DNA from: Hirsutella rhossiliensis | Taxonomy: Eukaryota > Ascomycota > Sordariomycetes > Hypocreales > Ophiocordycipitaceae | NCBI RefSeq assembly: GCF_020360975.1 | Contig: NW_025408669.1 | Coordinates: 5,642,001 to 5,706,000 of the forward strand | Length of the DNA: 64,000 nt | Direction of reading: 5' to 3' | In this document: positions 21,301 through 32,869 of the stretch, one piece after another | Numbering within the stretch: position 1 is the stretch's first letter | Layout: each line of letters begins with the position of its first letter | Notes under the pieces: model-generated | Seen by the model: only the letters and a program-made list of their open reading frames with translations | Told to the model about the DNA's origin: nothing | Databases searched by the model: none | Program-made: the position numbers and the translations under genes

Positions 21301-22260
21301 AGCTTTCCTAGTCCCTATAGACGTCGGTCTAGTCGACCTAAATTTCCTTATACGGCTAGTCCGGCCGTATTAGGGTCCGTCTAGAAATTCGTCTCCTAGT
21401 CTTCCCTTAGCCGCAATATTCGTATTCGACGGTCTTTAGGCCCCTTATTTATACGCCCTATTATTGACCTAGCTTATATAAAGCTAGGGGGCCCGGGTAA
21501 CTAAGTCGTGCGTGCTAAAGAATGCCGTCTCCTTAGGCTACTAGAAGAGGGTCCTTTATACCTACCCTCCTTCGAGCAGGGAAAGCTGATTTCTCGAGTA
21601 GTTCCTTCCTAAGGATAGGTTGGAATTCGAGAATAAATTAACCGAATTTCTCCTCGATAAGACTAATAGTCTAATTCTTCTAGACTAGCCTCGTAGGTTT
21701 AGACGTCGTATCCTAGAAGATTCCTTCCTCTTAAAGAAGGCGGAAGGAAATTAGGCTCGTTAAAAATCGAGGGCAAAAAGCTACCCTTTTTCGTCGAAGA
21801 ATTCGTATAGACCTATTAGGTAATTTCATCGTAAAATTCACCCTTCCGTATCCCTCTATCCGTACGGTTAATTCCCCGGCAATAAGATATTCCTTTCGTG
21901 CCTTCTTAAAGGACCGGAATTATAAGAGTATATTATAGATATCGAGGGAAGCACTAGAGTTAAGGATAGCTGATTTTCGTAGGGGATAATTAGAGGGCTC
22001 TAACGGTTGGTTTTAGCCCTATTAATCCGTAGGGAAGATAAAGGCCGGATTTACTATACTAACGATTTTTCCTCGAATTTACGGTAGCGGCGTTAGTTAC
22101 TATTTCTTAGCAACCTAAATCTCGTCTATCTTCTTTTATAACGAGGGGTCCTCCTTAAGAGACTATTATACTATTTCTCGTAGCCTCTTTAAAGGGTTAA
22201 TTCCTTTAGGTCGGTTTTCCTCAAAGACCTACTAGTAGTCTTTTAGCCGATAGGGCTTTT
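18400..22260 (-). pseudogene. CoF copia pol: integrase, reverse transcriptase, RNase H
   Basis: Minus-strand reading through RIP stops. Integrase has a NGGAERLGGAIIERAR segment near 21000-21060 (the copia ENGxAER motif with its catalytic Glu). Reverse transcriptase has YVDDII near 19460. RNase H at about 18950-18400 has TEAELLALLEA and ADGLTKPLPK. The order integrase before reverse transcriptase defines copia. Enzymes for copying and inserting the element; now non-functional. Confidence 0.88.
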
Positions 22261-23400
22261 TATATGCTTAGTAGGTAGGTCGATTCCTTCTTATACGTTG
22301 TCTCTTCGAGGAATCCTCGTCCCGATCTAGAAGGTCTGCTTAAAAACCTCCCCTTTTTACCCCTTATTGCTAATTTTAACGAAGAGGTTCGATTTCGACT
22401 AGTTCCCTAATTTTTCGACTAACGGACTAAAAGGTCTATTAGGGGACTAGTCGGGCCGGTCTAACTAACGGGACCGGGGCCGGGCCCGGAGCAAAAGGCG
22501 GAGCCGGGGCCGGGCCTATAGCAGCCGTTAAAGATAGTATTAATGCTCTCGAGGGAGGAGGAGCCGAAGGAGTAATAGCCGTAATAGCAGCAGCGGGGGC
22601 CGTAGTAATAGGGGCTGCAGCAGCTATAGGTCGAGCCGTCTAGGTCGAGTGCTAGCCACGAAGGAATAAGACTGCTTACTATTATACTCTAGCAGCCTCT
22701 TCGTCTAGTTCTCGGCTAGCTTCTTAAAAGATAGTCGAGTAACCGTTACTAATAGGCTTTATTAGCAAAGATATATCCTATAGCTACTAGCCGGAAAGAG
22801 CTTCTATAAGGAAGTATTAGTTAGCTTCCTTAAGGATTTCTTCCTACTTAGCTAGCCACGAAGAAGCTAGTAGGTTCCTAGCAGAAAAAGCTCCTAGGTA
22901 GGCCGTATAGGTCTTCCTAATACGGTTAGTTATATAACCTCTCGAGGGAGCTATTAAGGTCTCGAGCTTTAAAAGCTACTACCTAGGAGTCTCTTCCTCT
23001 CGAAGAGAGATTAGCTTTATAGCACTAACGGATTCTATTATCGCCGTATAAGCAGCCGTTAGTAGCTTCGTTTCGTAGAGGTATTCCTTTCGGTGACTCT
23101 TATAGTCGCCTAAGGTAGTAGAAAAAGCTCTCTATTATATAGAGGTTAGCTTAGAGAAGAGGGAAGCTCCCTCTATAAAGTCCGTTGCCCTAGGATAAAG
23201 AGGGGGCTCGAGAGGGTCCTGCTTATTAGAGAAGACTAAATTATAGATAGTTCTATCTACACGAGCCCGTAGCTCTTTTACCTACTTATCCTAATCTTAG
23301 GGCTCTATAAGAATCGTCCTACGGACCGTAGGGACGGTAGAGGAGTCGTTTTTCGATATTATTGCGGAAGAAGAGGGGGGGGGCAGAAAAGTCGGTTAAA
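22261..23400 (-). pseudogene. CoF copia Gag region
   Basis: Minus-strand coding region between the primer site and integrase. It aligns with the plus-strand copy at 24870-25906 (CoF2), which defines it as the same gene. An Ala/Pro/Gly-rich segment lies at about 22450-22640. RIP stops throughout. I did not find an intact zinc knuckle. Confidence 0.65.
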
Positions 23401-23486
23401 AATCGGCTTTTCTAGTAAGAGGGGTAAAAGGGAGCTACGAGGGATATAAGAAGGGTGCCTTTTATAGCAGCCGGAAGGTATAGGAA

Positions 23487-23510
23487 TACTATTCCTCCCG
23501 GGCTTATAAC
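23487..23510 (-). promoter_or_regulatory. CoF primer-binding site, complementary to a tRNA-Met anticodon arm
   Basis: Directly inside the 5' LTR, the minus strand reads GTTATAAGCCCGGGAGG. Allowing TG-to-TA, its complement is the GGGCTCATAAC anticodon-loop sequence of a Met tRNA rather than a tRNA 3' end. This fits priming by a cleaved half-tRNA, as known for Drosophila copia. Confidence 0.6.
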
Positions 23511-23968
23511 TCTCGCGAAGAGAGATACGAGAAGTATATAAAAAATACATAAAGGTAAAATTAAAAGTAAGGGGTCGGACAGGCAGGGCAGAGGGATTTG
23601 ATTCTTATAGGAGCAGCAATAAAGGTAGGGGAGTAATTATTATATTGCCTTAATTATCCTTTTTTCCTCTATCTAACGCCCCTATTTATACCCGTTTAGT
23701 ATCTTAATTAATAAAGAAGATCCTGCTTAAAGAAGCTACTAATATCCTTTTAACTACCGAGCTTTTTGCCGGTTTTTTCCTTCCTTTATAGCCGTTTCTA
23801 GTATATCCGTCTTATCTCTCGCTACTTTATGCTTTCCCTTATGCCCCTACCCTCCTTTCTATACCTCTTCTCGGCTCCTTTTTCTATACCGGGTGTTTTT
23901 AGCTTCCTTAGTCCCTCTTACTAAGGGATATCTTTAAGAACTACGAAATTAGGCCACGCTTCGCGATA
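23511..23968 (-). repeat. CoF 5' LTR (458 bp)
   Basis: Partner of 17674-18130. Retains words such as GGGTCGGACAGGCAGGGCAG that are unmutated in both. Confidence 0.93.
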
Positions 23969-24248
23969 ATAATAAGAATATAAAGGAAAATTTTAAAACC
24001 CTTTCTAGGAAAATCCTTAGTAGGAAAAATCCTAGTTATAGTTATAATACTTCTCTTCTTTTTAGATAAACCTTTATAAGGAAAAGGCCTTATAGAGTTA
24101 TTATAAGAAACATTTAATAAGGAAAAAGCCCTATTTTTATAAGTTATTTTTTATTAATAGGAAACCTTTTTAAAGGAGAAAACCTATTAGTTATATATAA
24201 AGGAAAAGCAAAGAAAGTAAAAGACAGCTAAAAAAAAACCTCTATTAA
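23969..24248 (-). mobile_element. CoE element 1, 3' internal fragment, right part
   Basis: Continues 17583-17673 after the CoF insertion and aligns with about 50535-50785 of the complete CoE, including the repeated AAACCTTT-AAGGAAAA words and GTAAAAGACAGC. Cut at 24249 by CoF2. Confidence 0.8.
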
Positions 24249-24724
24249 TATCGCGAAGCGTGGCTTAATTTCGTAGTTCTTAGAGATATCTCTTAGTAAG
24301 AGGGACTAAGGAAGCTAAAAACACCTAGTATAAAAAAAGGAAGAATAAGCTAAAAAGAGGTATAGAAAGGAGGGTAGGGGTATAAGGGAAAGTAAAAGTA
24401 GCGATAGCTTCTTATAAAGGTAGCAAGAGATAAAGGAGGGGAAAAACCGGTAAAAAGCTTAGTAGTTAAGAGGATATTAATAGCTTCTTTAAGTAGGATC
24501 TTCTTTATTAATTAAGATACTAAATAAGTATAAAAAAGGGCGTTAGATAAAGGAAAGAAGGAGAATAAAGGTAATATAATAATTACTCCCTTACTATAAT
24601 TACTCCCTTACTATAATTACTACCCCTATAAGAATTAAATATCTCTGCCTTACCTATCCTACCCCTTACTTATAATTTTACCTTTATATAGTTTTATATA
24701 CTTCTTATATCTTTCTTTATAAAA
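24249..24724 (+). repeat. CoF2 5' LTR (476 bp), heavily RIP-mutated
   Basis: Same length as, and alignable with, the clean LTR at 52146-52621. The start TGTCGCGAAG has become TATCGCGAAG and the end CTTCGCGAGA has become CTTTATAAAA. Confidence 0.88.
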
Positions 24725-25906
24725 GTTATAAGCCTAGGAAGAATAAAATTCTTATACCTTCTAGCTACTATAAAAGGCACCTTTCTTATATCCCTTATAG
24801 CTTCCTTTTACCCCTCTTACTAGAAAATCTAATTTTTAACTAACTTTTCTACCTTTCCCTTATAATAATATTAAAAAACGACTTTACTGCCCCTATAGTC
24901 TATAAGACGATTCTTATAAAGCCCTAAGATTAAGATAAGTAGGTAAAGGAGCTATAGGCTTATATAAATAGAACTATTTATAATTTAGTTTTCTTTAATA
25001 AGTAGGACCCTCTTAAGCCCCCTCTTTATCCTAAGGCAACGGAATTTATAGAGGGAGCTTTCCTCTTCTCTAAGCTAACCTCTATATAGTAAAGAGCTTT
25101 TTCTACTACCTTAGGTAACTATAAGAGTTATCGTAAGGAATACCTTTATAAGATAAAGCTACTAACTACTACTTATATAGTAATAATAAAACCGGTTAGT
25201 ACTATAAAGCTAATCTCTCTTTAATAGGAAGAGACTCTTAGGTAGTAGCTTTTAAAGCTTAAGACCTTAATAGCTCCCTTAAGGGGCTATATAACTAACT
25301 ATATTAAGAAGACTTATACGGTATACCTAGGAGCCTTTTCTACTAGGAACCTACTAGCTTCTTCGTAGCTAGCTAAGTAAGGAGAAATCCTTAAGGAAGC
25401 TAACTAATACTTCCTAATAAAAGCTCTTTCCGGCTAGTAGCTATAGGATATATCTCGACTAATAAAGCTTATTAATAATAGTTACTTAACTATCTTTTAA
25501 GAAGCTAGCTAGGAACTAAATAAAGAGGCTACTAAAGTATAATAGTTAGTAGTCTTATTTTTTTATAGCTAGTACTTAACTTAGACGGTTTAACCTACTA
25601 CCCTTATAGTTACTATAGCCCTTATTACTACGGCCCCCGCTATAGTAACTATAGCTACTAACCCGGCCCTAGCTCCGCCTCTTACTCTAAGCCTAGCCTT
25701 AGTCCTATTAGTTAGACCGGCCTAACTAGTCCCTTAATAAACCTTTTAGTCTATTAGTCGGAAAATTAAGGAACTAGTCGAAATCGAACCTCTTTATTAA
25801 AATTAATAATAAGGGGTAAAAAGAAAGGGTTTTTAAGTAGACCTTCTAAACTAAAATAAGAATTCCTAGAAGAAACGACTAAGGAGGAATCGACCTACCT
25901 ACTAAG
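24725..25906 (+). pseudogene. CoF2 copia: primer site and Gag, cut by Gy1
   Basis: Starts with the primer site GTTATAAGCC, then leader and Gag matching CoF (22261-23500 reversed). Ends in CTACCTACTAAG at 25906, where Gy1 copy B begins. In CoF the same spot continues into integrase, so the rest of CoF2 has been lost or moved from this locus. Confidence 0.8.
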
Positions 25907-26092
25907 TATAAGAGTCTTTAACTATTATAGGTTATAGGCTTAGGCTATAGCCTAAGCCGTATAGTTACGTATAGAGGGCCGGATCCCGTATATATATATA
26001 CGGGCTAGCCGCGTATAGGAGAGCTCTATATAGCTTATTAATATTATCCTACGGACGGCACCTACGTATACGCCTCTACCTACTCCGTGATA
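25907..26092 (+). repeat. Gy1 LTR 1 (186 bp)
   Basis: 5' LTR of copy B. Begins TATAAGAGTC, ends CTCCGTGATA. Contains the palindromic TTAGGCTATAGCCTAA. Confidence 0.92.
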
Positions 26093-26139
26093 GTATAAGC
26101 TATTAATTAATAGATCTAATAGATATCTCTCTAGAGAGG

Positions 26140-29100
26140 GCGCCTCCCCCTTAAGGAAGTACTCCGCCCCTCCTTAGACGGATAGGAAGTATCGTAGCTA
26201 TCCTAGAAGCGATTAAAAGCGCGACGGCTAGTAAGAAGGATAAGGTTCTCGCTATACTAAGGGAGCCGTCTACGAGACCGGCTTTAACCCCTACGACCTC
26301 TATAACGCTAGTTACGGCGGCGATACTACCGATAAGGAAGCCGCTCCCTTAGCCGACTTAGGATAGTAAGCTAGAGTCCTTTTACTTCTTCCTTAGCCGG
26401 CTATAGATAAAGTTTATAACCGACGAGAAATAGGGCTTAAATAGCTATTGCAATATAGCGTGGTATTCGCTCCTCTATACGCTACCGGAGCCCTAGATAT
26501 AGCGGATCTCTAGATTCTAAGATAAGGGCGGCCCTAGGGGTAGACGCGACCTATAAGACTTCTTTTAATACCTTATATATACGTTCGGTAATATATAGGA
26601 GCGGGAGAAGGTATAAGATAGGCTATAGACCCTTAAGTAAAGAGATAGATAAACCTTTAGCGAATTCCTTCCCGATTTCGAAGAGACGCTCTTATAGGTA
26701 GCGGGGACTATAGTATAAGAAGATAGCGCGAAGCTTATATAGCTATAGAATTCGATTACGCTAGCCCTATAGGAGCTACTTATCCCTATAATTATACCTA
26801 CTAACTATAGCGAGTATATAAGCCGGTTAATAAAGGTAGCTTAGGGCTATAAGTAGATACCGCGTTTCTAGAAGCTCTATAAGCGCACGCTATATAGCGG
26901 CGATAGGATTACCGCCCCTCCGTAAGATAAATAACCGGCTATCGATATAGATAGGGATACCTTAATATCGGCTACCCGTATAGACCGGGCTAAACGCGGT
27001 AAGAAGACGCCGTCGACTACCCCCTATACCGCCCCGTACTCTAAGTAGCAGGCAAAGTAGGTAACGAGCAAGGAAATCGGGAAGAGAAAGGCTAACGGCC
27101 GCTGCCTACGTTATAAAGTATCTATATACTTTATATTAAAATGCCCCTTCCTTTTAGCTAAGCGGCCTATAGCGGTTTAAGTAGCGAAGATAGAACCGCT
27201 CCTTACCTTAGACGATAAGGAGGACTCCGCCCCCCTAAGCCTAAAGGAAAAAGAGTAGCTCTAGTATAAAGATAGGCTCTAGAGCCTTAATTACTAATAC
27301 TAGTAAAGGAGAAGGAAGAATTATCCGCCTATATAGAAGAAGAGCCTACTTTAATATAGGTTATAATTAATAACTCTTTGCCTATTACTGCCTTTATAGA
27401 TAAGGGCTACTAGTGCTACGCCGTAGTTAATAAGGCACTTACGCGAGAGATATAAGTATTAGTAGAAAAGATCGCCTTAAGGCGAGTAAAGGGCGCCTTA
27501 AGCGCGATAGAGGGTACGGTAATTAAGGGCATTACATAGCTAGCTATAGAGGTCGACGGTTACTATAAGCTTATCGTAGCCTATATAATCCCCTAACTAA
27601 AGTTTCCCTTAATCCTTAGGAAACCCTAGTTATTATATATAGAGTTATACTTAGTTCTATACTAAAGGAAGCTATAGTTTAGGCCTATATAACGGTAGGT
27701 CTACTATAACGACGGTTCTATAAGTATAGGACTAAGCGTATAAGCTTTATACTTAGTATAAGAAGTCCTTGCCTTTATCTTTATAGGAATAGTACGATAG
27801 GTAAAGCGGGGGCAAGGCCGGGCAGCGGCTAACGTAGCGGTCTACGTAGTTAGCCTAGCGGATATTAATAAGGCCCTTTAAATAAAGAAGCTAAAGTCGC
27901 CCTCTAAGCTATAGTAATAGAGACCGGAGCGCTTTTATAACCTCCTACCGCTATTTAAGTCCTAGGAAGCGGATAAGCTTAACCTATATAAGCTAGGGGT
28001 AGACTATAGGATCGTACTCCGTACTAATAAGAAGGGGTAGGAACTACCTATACCGTTTAGACCGCTATATAGTATATTATACGTAGAGCTATTAGTACTA
28101 AAGAAGATACTAAGGGACCTCTTAAATAAAGGTTTTATTTAAGTAAGTAGCTCTAAAGTAAGAGCGCCGGTCCTATTTATACGTAAACTAAGGGGCGGGA
28201 TATAGTTCTATTACGACTATAGGGCTCTAAACGTAATTATAAAGCTAGACCGCTACCTCTTACCCTTAATCTTAGATATTCTCTATAACCTTTTAAAGGC
28301 GAAGTAGTTTATAAAGCTAGATATAAAATAGGCGTTTTATAAGGTATAGATCTCGGAGGGTAATAAGTAAAAGACAGCGTTCTATATACGCTATAGCTTA
28401 TTTAAATAGCTTATAACGCCCTTTAGCTTCTTAGGAGCGCCCGCTACCTTTTAGCGTTATATTAATAATATACTTTAGGACTTCCTCGATAAGTTTGCCT
28501 CTATATATATAGATAATATCCTTATCTATATAAGCGGCTCTTATAAGGACTATATATAAAAAGTATAGAGGGTCTTAGAGCGCCTCTAACTTTATAGGCT
28601 TTACCTCGACCTAGATAAGTACGAATTTAGGGTTAAGAGGGTTAAGTACCTAGGCTTTATTATCTACGTAAGCGTAGGTATATAGGCAGACCCCGTAAAG
28701 ATCTAAGCGATTTAGGACTAAGCTACCCTAACTATATAGATAAGCGTACGGAGCTTCCTTAGGTTCGCGAACTATTATAGGATATTTATTAAGGGCTTCT
28801 CCTATATTATAATACCCCTAAACGAGATTACTAGGAAGTAGACCGCCTTTTACTAGGGGCCTATATAAGAAGGAGCGTTCCGTACGCTTAAGGACTTATT
28901 CTCTTAAGCCCTAGTACTACTTTAGTAGGACTTTAACCGGTCTACGTTAGTTAAAGTAGACTATAGCGGCTAGGCACTTAGAGGAACGCTCTCTTAGGAG
29001 GTAGATAGGCGAAAGTAACTAGTAGCGTTCTACTCCCGTAAGCTAACCCTAGTAGAGCGGAATTACGCTATTTATAATAAGGAGATACTAGCGATTATTA

Positions 29101-31080
29101 GCTACCTTAAGTAATAGTAAGTAGAGCTCTAGAGCTATAAGAGCTTCGAGGTTCTTATAGACTATAGGAACCTCGAGTACTTTATAACTCGCTAGTACCT
29201 CTTAGAGCGGTAAGCCTACTAAGCGGAGTATCTCTTATACTTTAACTTCTAGATTAAGTACCGCCCTAAGCGGGACTCCGCGGTCTTAGACGCGCTTTCC
29301 TAGAGGGATTAGGACCGGCTAACGGGAGCGGATATCGAGGCCCGGGATCTATAGCTTATCCTATAGGAAGCACTACGGACTTATATAGGAGCTTCCCTAG
29401 TAAAGGAAGACGTAGTACTAGTAAATAAGCTTCCCTCTACGCCCTTACCTCGGTCTAGCGAGGAGGGATAGACCGGCCTAAGGGCGCGCGCGGTAAAAGT
29501 ATTCTAAGATAAGGCCCTTTAACGCTTATAAGATAAGATAGTAGCTCTAGACCGCACCTATAAGGGCGTGCGCCGCGCTATTAAGTCCGGCGCTCGACGC
29601 TTAGATCTAAAGCTAAAGCTAAAGGTATAAGTAGCCGACTACTATATTAACCTATAAGGGCATTTACGCTAGCGGGGGAGACTATAGGTACCGGGCGCAC
29701 TATATACTATAAAAGCTAAGGAGAAAGAGGGACCGCTAAAGCTAGATAAATAGAACGAGCTCTAAGGGAGGCTAGTTTAACTTATCTATAACTCTAGCGT
29801 CGTAGGTTACTTAGGTAGATAGGGTATAGTAGTAGGCCTTATAAGGGACTTTTACTAGCCCCTCCTATAGTACTACGTTCGTTGCTTCCTCTATAACTAC
29901 GATATTTATAGCCGTATAAAGATCTAAAGGGCGTAGCTTAAGGGGCTACTTAAGTAGCTTCTAGTACCCGACTAGTTCTATACGTATATATAAATAGACT
30001 TTATAATAGACCTCCTACTTATAAAGGGCGGCAACCGCTATATATAGGTAATTAAGGACCGACTTAGTAAGTTTATAATATTAAAGCTAATACTATCTAT
30101 AAATATAGAGTCTTACGTAGAGCGCTTCCTATAGTACTAGGCCCGCTTATATAGCTAGCTAGCCTTTATTATAAGCGATAGGGGATCGAATTAGACTAGC
30201 CGCTTTTAGTAGCACCTATACTAACTACTTTAGATTATATAACTACTTAGTATAGTATATTACCTATAGACTAATAAAGGGCCCGAAAGGGTTAACTAAG
30301 AGGCGTAGGCTTACCTATAGGCTATCGTAGCTTATAACTAAGTAGACTAAGACCGGTAGCTCCCTACGGCCTAACTTACGTTAAATAGTAAACTATATAC
30401 CTTTATTAAGATAGCCCCTTTCTTTATAATATATAGCTTTAAACTACCCTTACTAGTTCCCTTTACTATAGATATAGTAGCGGAGTAGTATAGTAATTTA
30501 TTATTAAAGGGCCGCGCCTCTATATTCGTATAAAAGCTATAGGAGACTATAAATTATTACTAATCCGCGATAGCCGCCGCGGCGTAAGATTAAGAGCGGC
30601 ACGCTAATAAGACTAAGGCCCTAGTAAATAGGTTCGCGGTAGGAGATAAGGTATAGCTAGACCTCTATAACTATAGGTCGGTATAACTAAAGAAGAAGCT
30701 TAACTAGCTATATATAAAGTTTATAGTATAAAGGGTTATTAGCCTATAGGTTATAAAGCTCGATAGTCTCTTAATAGGGGTCTATAATAAGATTAATATA
30801 GACCTCTTTTATAGAGCCTCCTTTAACCCGCTACCTAGATAAGAAGTAGTAGACGCCTAACCGCCTATAATCGAGGTAGAGGGAGAGGACGAGTTTAAGG
30901 TTAAAGAGATATAAGCTATACGCTAGAAAAAGGTCGGTAAGGGGAAACGCTAAGAGGTCCTCGTTAAGTAGCGCGGGTATCTTAACCTTACGTAGGAACC
31001 TATATATAAGTTTATAAGAACTATAGCCCTTAATAAGTTTAAAGCCTTATTTAAAATAGTAAATAAGAATAATAGACTAG
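26140..31080 (+). pseudogene. Gy1 copy B gag-pol, RIP-inactivated
   Basis: One long frame after treating TAA/TAG as Gln. Gag runs about 26340-27100. A CCHC knuckle at about 27100-27145 now reads CLRYKVSIYFILKC (C-x2-Y-x4-Y-x4-C). Reverse transcriptase has LDIK-AFYKV and YIDNILIY (about 28500-28525). RNase H ends near SRKLTLVERNYAIYNKE (29030-29090). Integrase runs about 29690-30600. A chromodomain-like segment is at about 30880-31050 (VLVK-RGYLNLT-EPIYKF). The chromodomain would target integration to marked chromatin. 28201-28320 contains no CA or TG at all. Confidence 0.9.
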
Positions 31081-31204
31081 CGGACTATTAATAGTAGCCC
31101 GGGCTAAGACTATAAAGTAGGTAAAGTAGAGTAGGTAGTTATAATAATATAAGCGTAATTATATAAGCAGAGATAAAAATAGCGTTTATTTTAGGGTAGA
31201 GCCC

Positions 31205-32222
31205 TTAGACTACTTTATCCTTATCGTTATCCTTATCCTTATCCTTATTATCTTCCTCTACCTTATTAGTAGCGGCGGCGCTCTCTAAGGCGCTTAGGCG
31301 GCCCTCTAGGCCCGCGAGCTAGTTAGCGGTAGCGGCGGCTCTAAAGGCTCTAAGGGCGGGGGGGGCCTAGCTAGTAGTAGCGGCGGGGGCGGCGGCGGGC
31401 ACGGCTAAGGGGACCGCCGATAAAGCGACGAAGGTAGTATCCCTAGTACTAAGAGAGTTAGTAGTAGAAGTAAAAGAGCTAGATAAGAGGAACTTACTTA
31501 AGGACGAGGCCCTAGCGCTCGAGGGTATAGAGATTATAGTAGGCGGCGGCGGCGGCGGTAAGGCGCTTCTTAGTAGCCCCCCGTGCCTACCTATACGCGC
31601 TAGCCTTTTAAGCTAACGCCGTAGCGAGTAGGATAGGAGGCGCCGCCTTATAGGCGCGGCCGGCACGCGCGTACTAGTAATAACTACCGCTACGGCGGCG
31701 CCTAACTTAGTTAGTATAGGGGAGCTCCTACGACGCGTAACGTATATAGGGGGCCGCGCGGGCGGCTCCGGCCTATACTTAGCGTTTATACTTTAAGAAG
31801 TTAGCGGAAAATAGCTACTACGCTCGCTAAGTAGCGGACTTATAAGGGTAGTAGTAGCAGAGGCGGGGGTAGAGGGGCCGGGCGTTACGGCCGGCGGCGG
31901 GGATAGCGTCGTTACCTAAAAGGGCAACGTAAGGGCGGCTAGCGTAGTAGAGGTAGAGGCGGCGGCGGTAGGCGCGGTCGCGGGGGCGCGGGTAGGAGTA
32001 GCGGTAGCGGCGGAGCTATCGTCGGCCGTGCTTAGTATAGCGTCGACGAATAACTCTATACGCTCTAAGAAGGAGGAAGCGGGGGAGGGGGAGGTAAATA
32101 TATCTATCGCGGAAGTTAGTATTATAGATTACGGCCTCTTACTTTATAGGGCAGAGAACTTATTAGTTAAAGTTATTATTATTAGGGCTATTATTACTAC
32201 TATAGCTATTACTATAAGTATA
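31205..32222 (-). pseudogene. Antisense ORF of Gy1 copy B, about 335 codons
   Basis: Opposite strand to gag-pol, between chromodomain and 3' LTR. A single uninterrupted frame except for a few Gln-type stops. It has a hydrophobic/Ser-Thr N-terminus, an Ala/Thr/Pro-rich linker, a basic stretch with PPARPPIYVTRRRSS and a PPPPPP run, then a coiled coil LAGLEGRLSALES and a Lys/Asp tail. Copies A and C keep the same protein sequence. Function unknown. The likely start is among several ATA codons near 32222 that may have been ATG. The 66-codon plus-strand ORF at 32028-32228 lies opposite and is probably a shadow. Confidence 0.6.
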
Positions 32223-32663
32223 TATTAATAAAGCGGCCTATATAGCTAAGAATAAACTAACGCTTTAAGTAAAGCGGAACTTACCTATTACTACTACTAT
32301 TATAGTTAAAAAAGGAGAAGAAGGAAAAGAAAAAGGAAGGGAGGGATACCGCCTTATATACCCTTAGGTAGAGGAGGCTGCTTAAGGCTAAAGGGACGGG
32401 TAACCTAAGGCTTATATAGGTCTAGGCCGGCCGCTAGCTACCTAGGGGCGTATATAATAAGTTACGCCCTTATTTAAATAGCTAGCTAGCCGATAAGTAT
32501 AGAGCCTAGTTCTAGCTGCCTAAGCTAATAAGCGCGGGGATAATAGGGCTAGTAGGGCTAGTATAATTAACGGAAAAGGGTAGGGTAGAGCTAGCGGTAT
32601 AGGCCCTATAGTATAAAAGCCGTTAATAGGGTAACGCCGCGCCGCGCTTAAGGGAGGGCATTA
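32223..32663 (+). other. Gy1 copy B 3' non-coding region and polypurine tract
   Basis: Lies between the antisense ORF and the middle LTR. A purine-rich run GGAGAAGAAGGAAAAG lies at about 32311, and the probable polypurine tract AAGGGAGGG sits just before the LTR at 32664. No gene seen. Confidence 0.6.
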
Positions 32664-32849
32664 TATAAGAGTCTTTAACTATTATAAGTTATAGGCTTAG
32701 GCTATAGCCTAAGCTATATAGTTACGTATAAAGGGCCGGATCTTATATATATATATATAGGCTAGCCGCGTATAAGAGAGCTCTATATAGCTTATTAATA
32801 TTATCCTATAGACGGCACCTATATATACGCCTCTACTTACTCTATAATA
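32664..32849 (+). repeat. Gy1 LTR 2, shared by copies B and C (186 bp)
   Basis: Acts as 3' LTR of B and 5' LTR of C. After it, the leader of C lacks the about 45 bp (from TAGTATAAG to the GGGCGCC run) found after LTR 1. Confidence 0.92.
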
Positions 32850-32869
32850 GCCTCCCTTTTAAGGAAGTA

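Larger units (their letters stand above)
17674..23968 (-). mobile_element. Full-length copia element CoF, minus strand, 6.3 kb
   Basis: LTRs 17674-18130 and 23511-23968, with a 5-bp target duplication ATAAT at 17669-17673 and 23969-23973. The minus-strand order is LTR, primer site, Gag, integrase, reverse transcriptase, RNase H, LTR, which is copia (Pseudoviridae) order. The primer site next to the 5' LTR is GTTATAAGCCCGGG. The polypurine tract TAAGGGGGTG lies next to the 3' LTR (18131-18140). RIP-mutated throughout. It is inserted in CoE element 1. Confidence 0.95.
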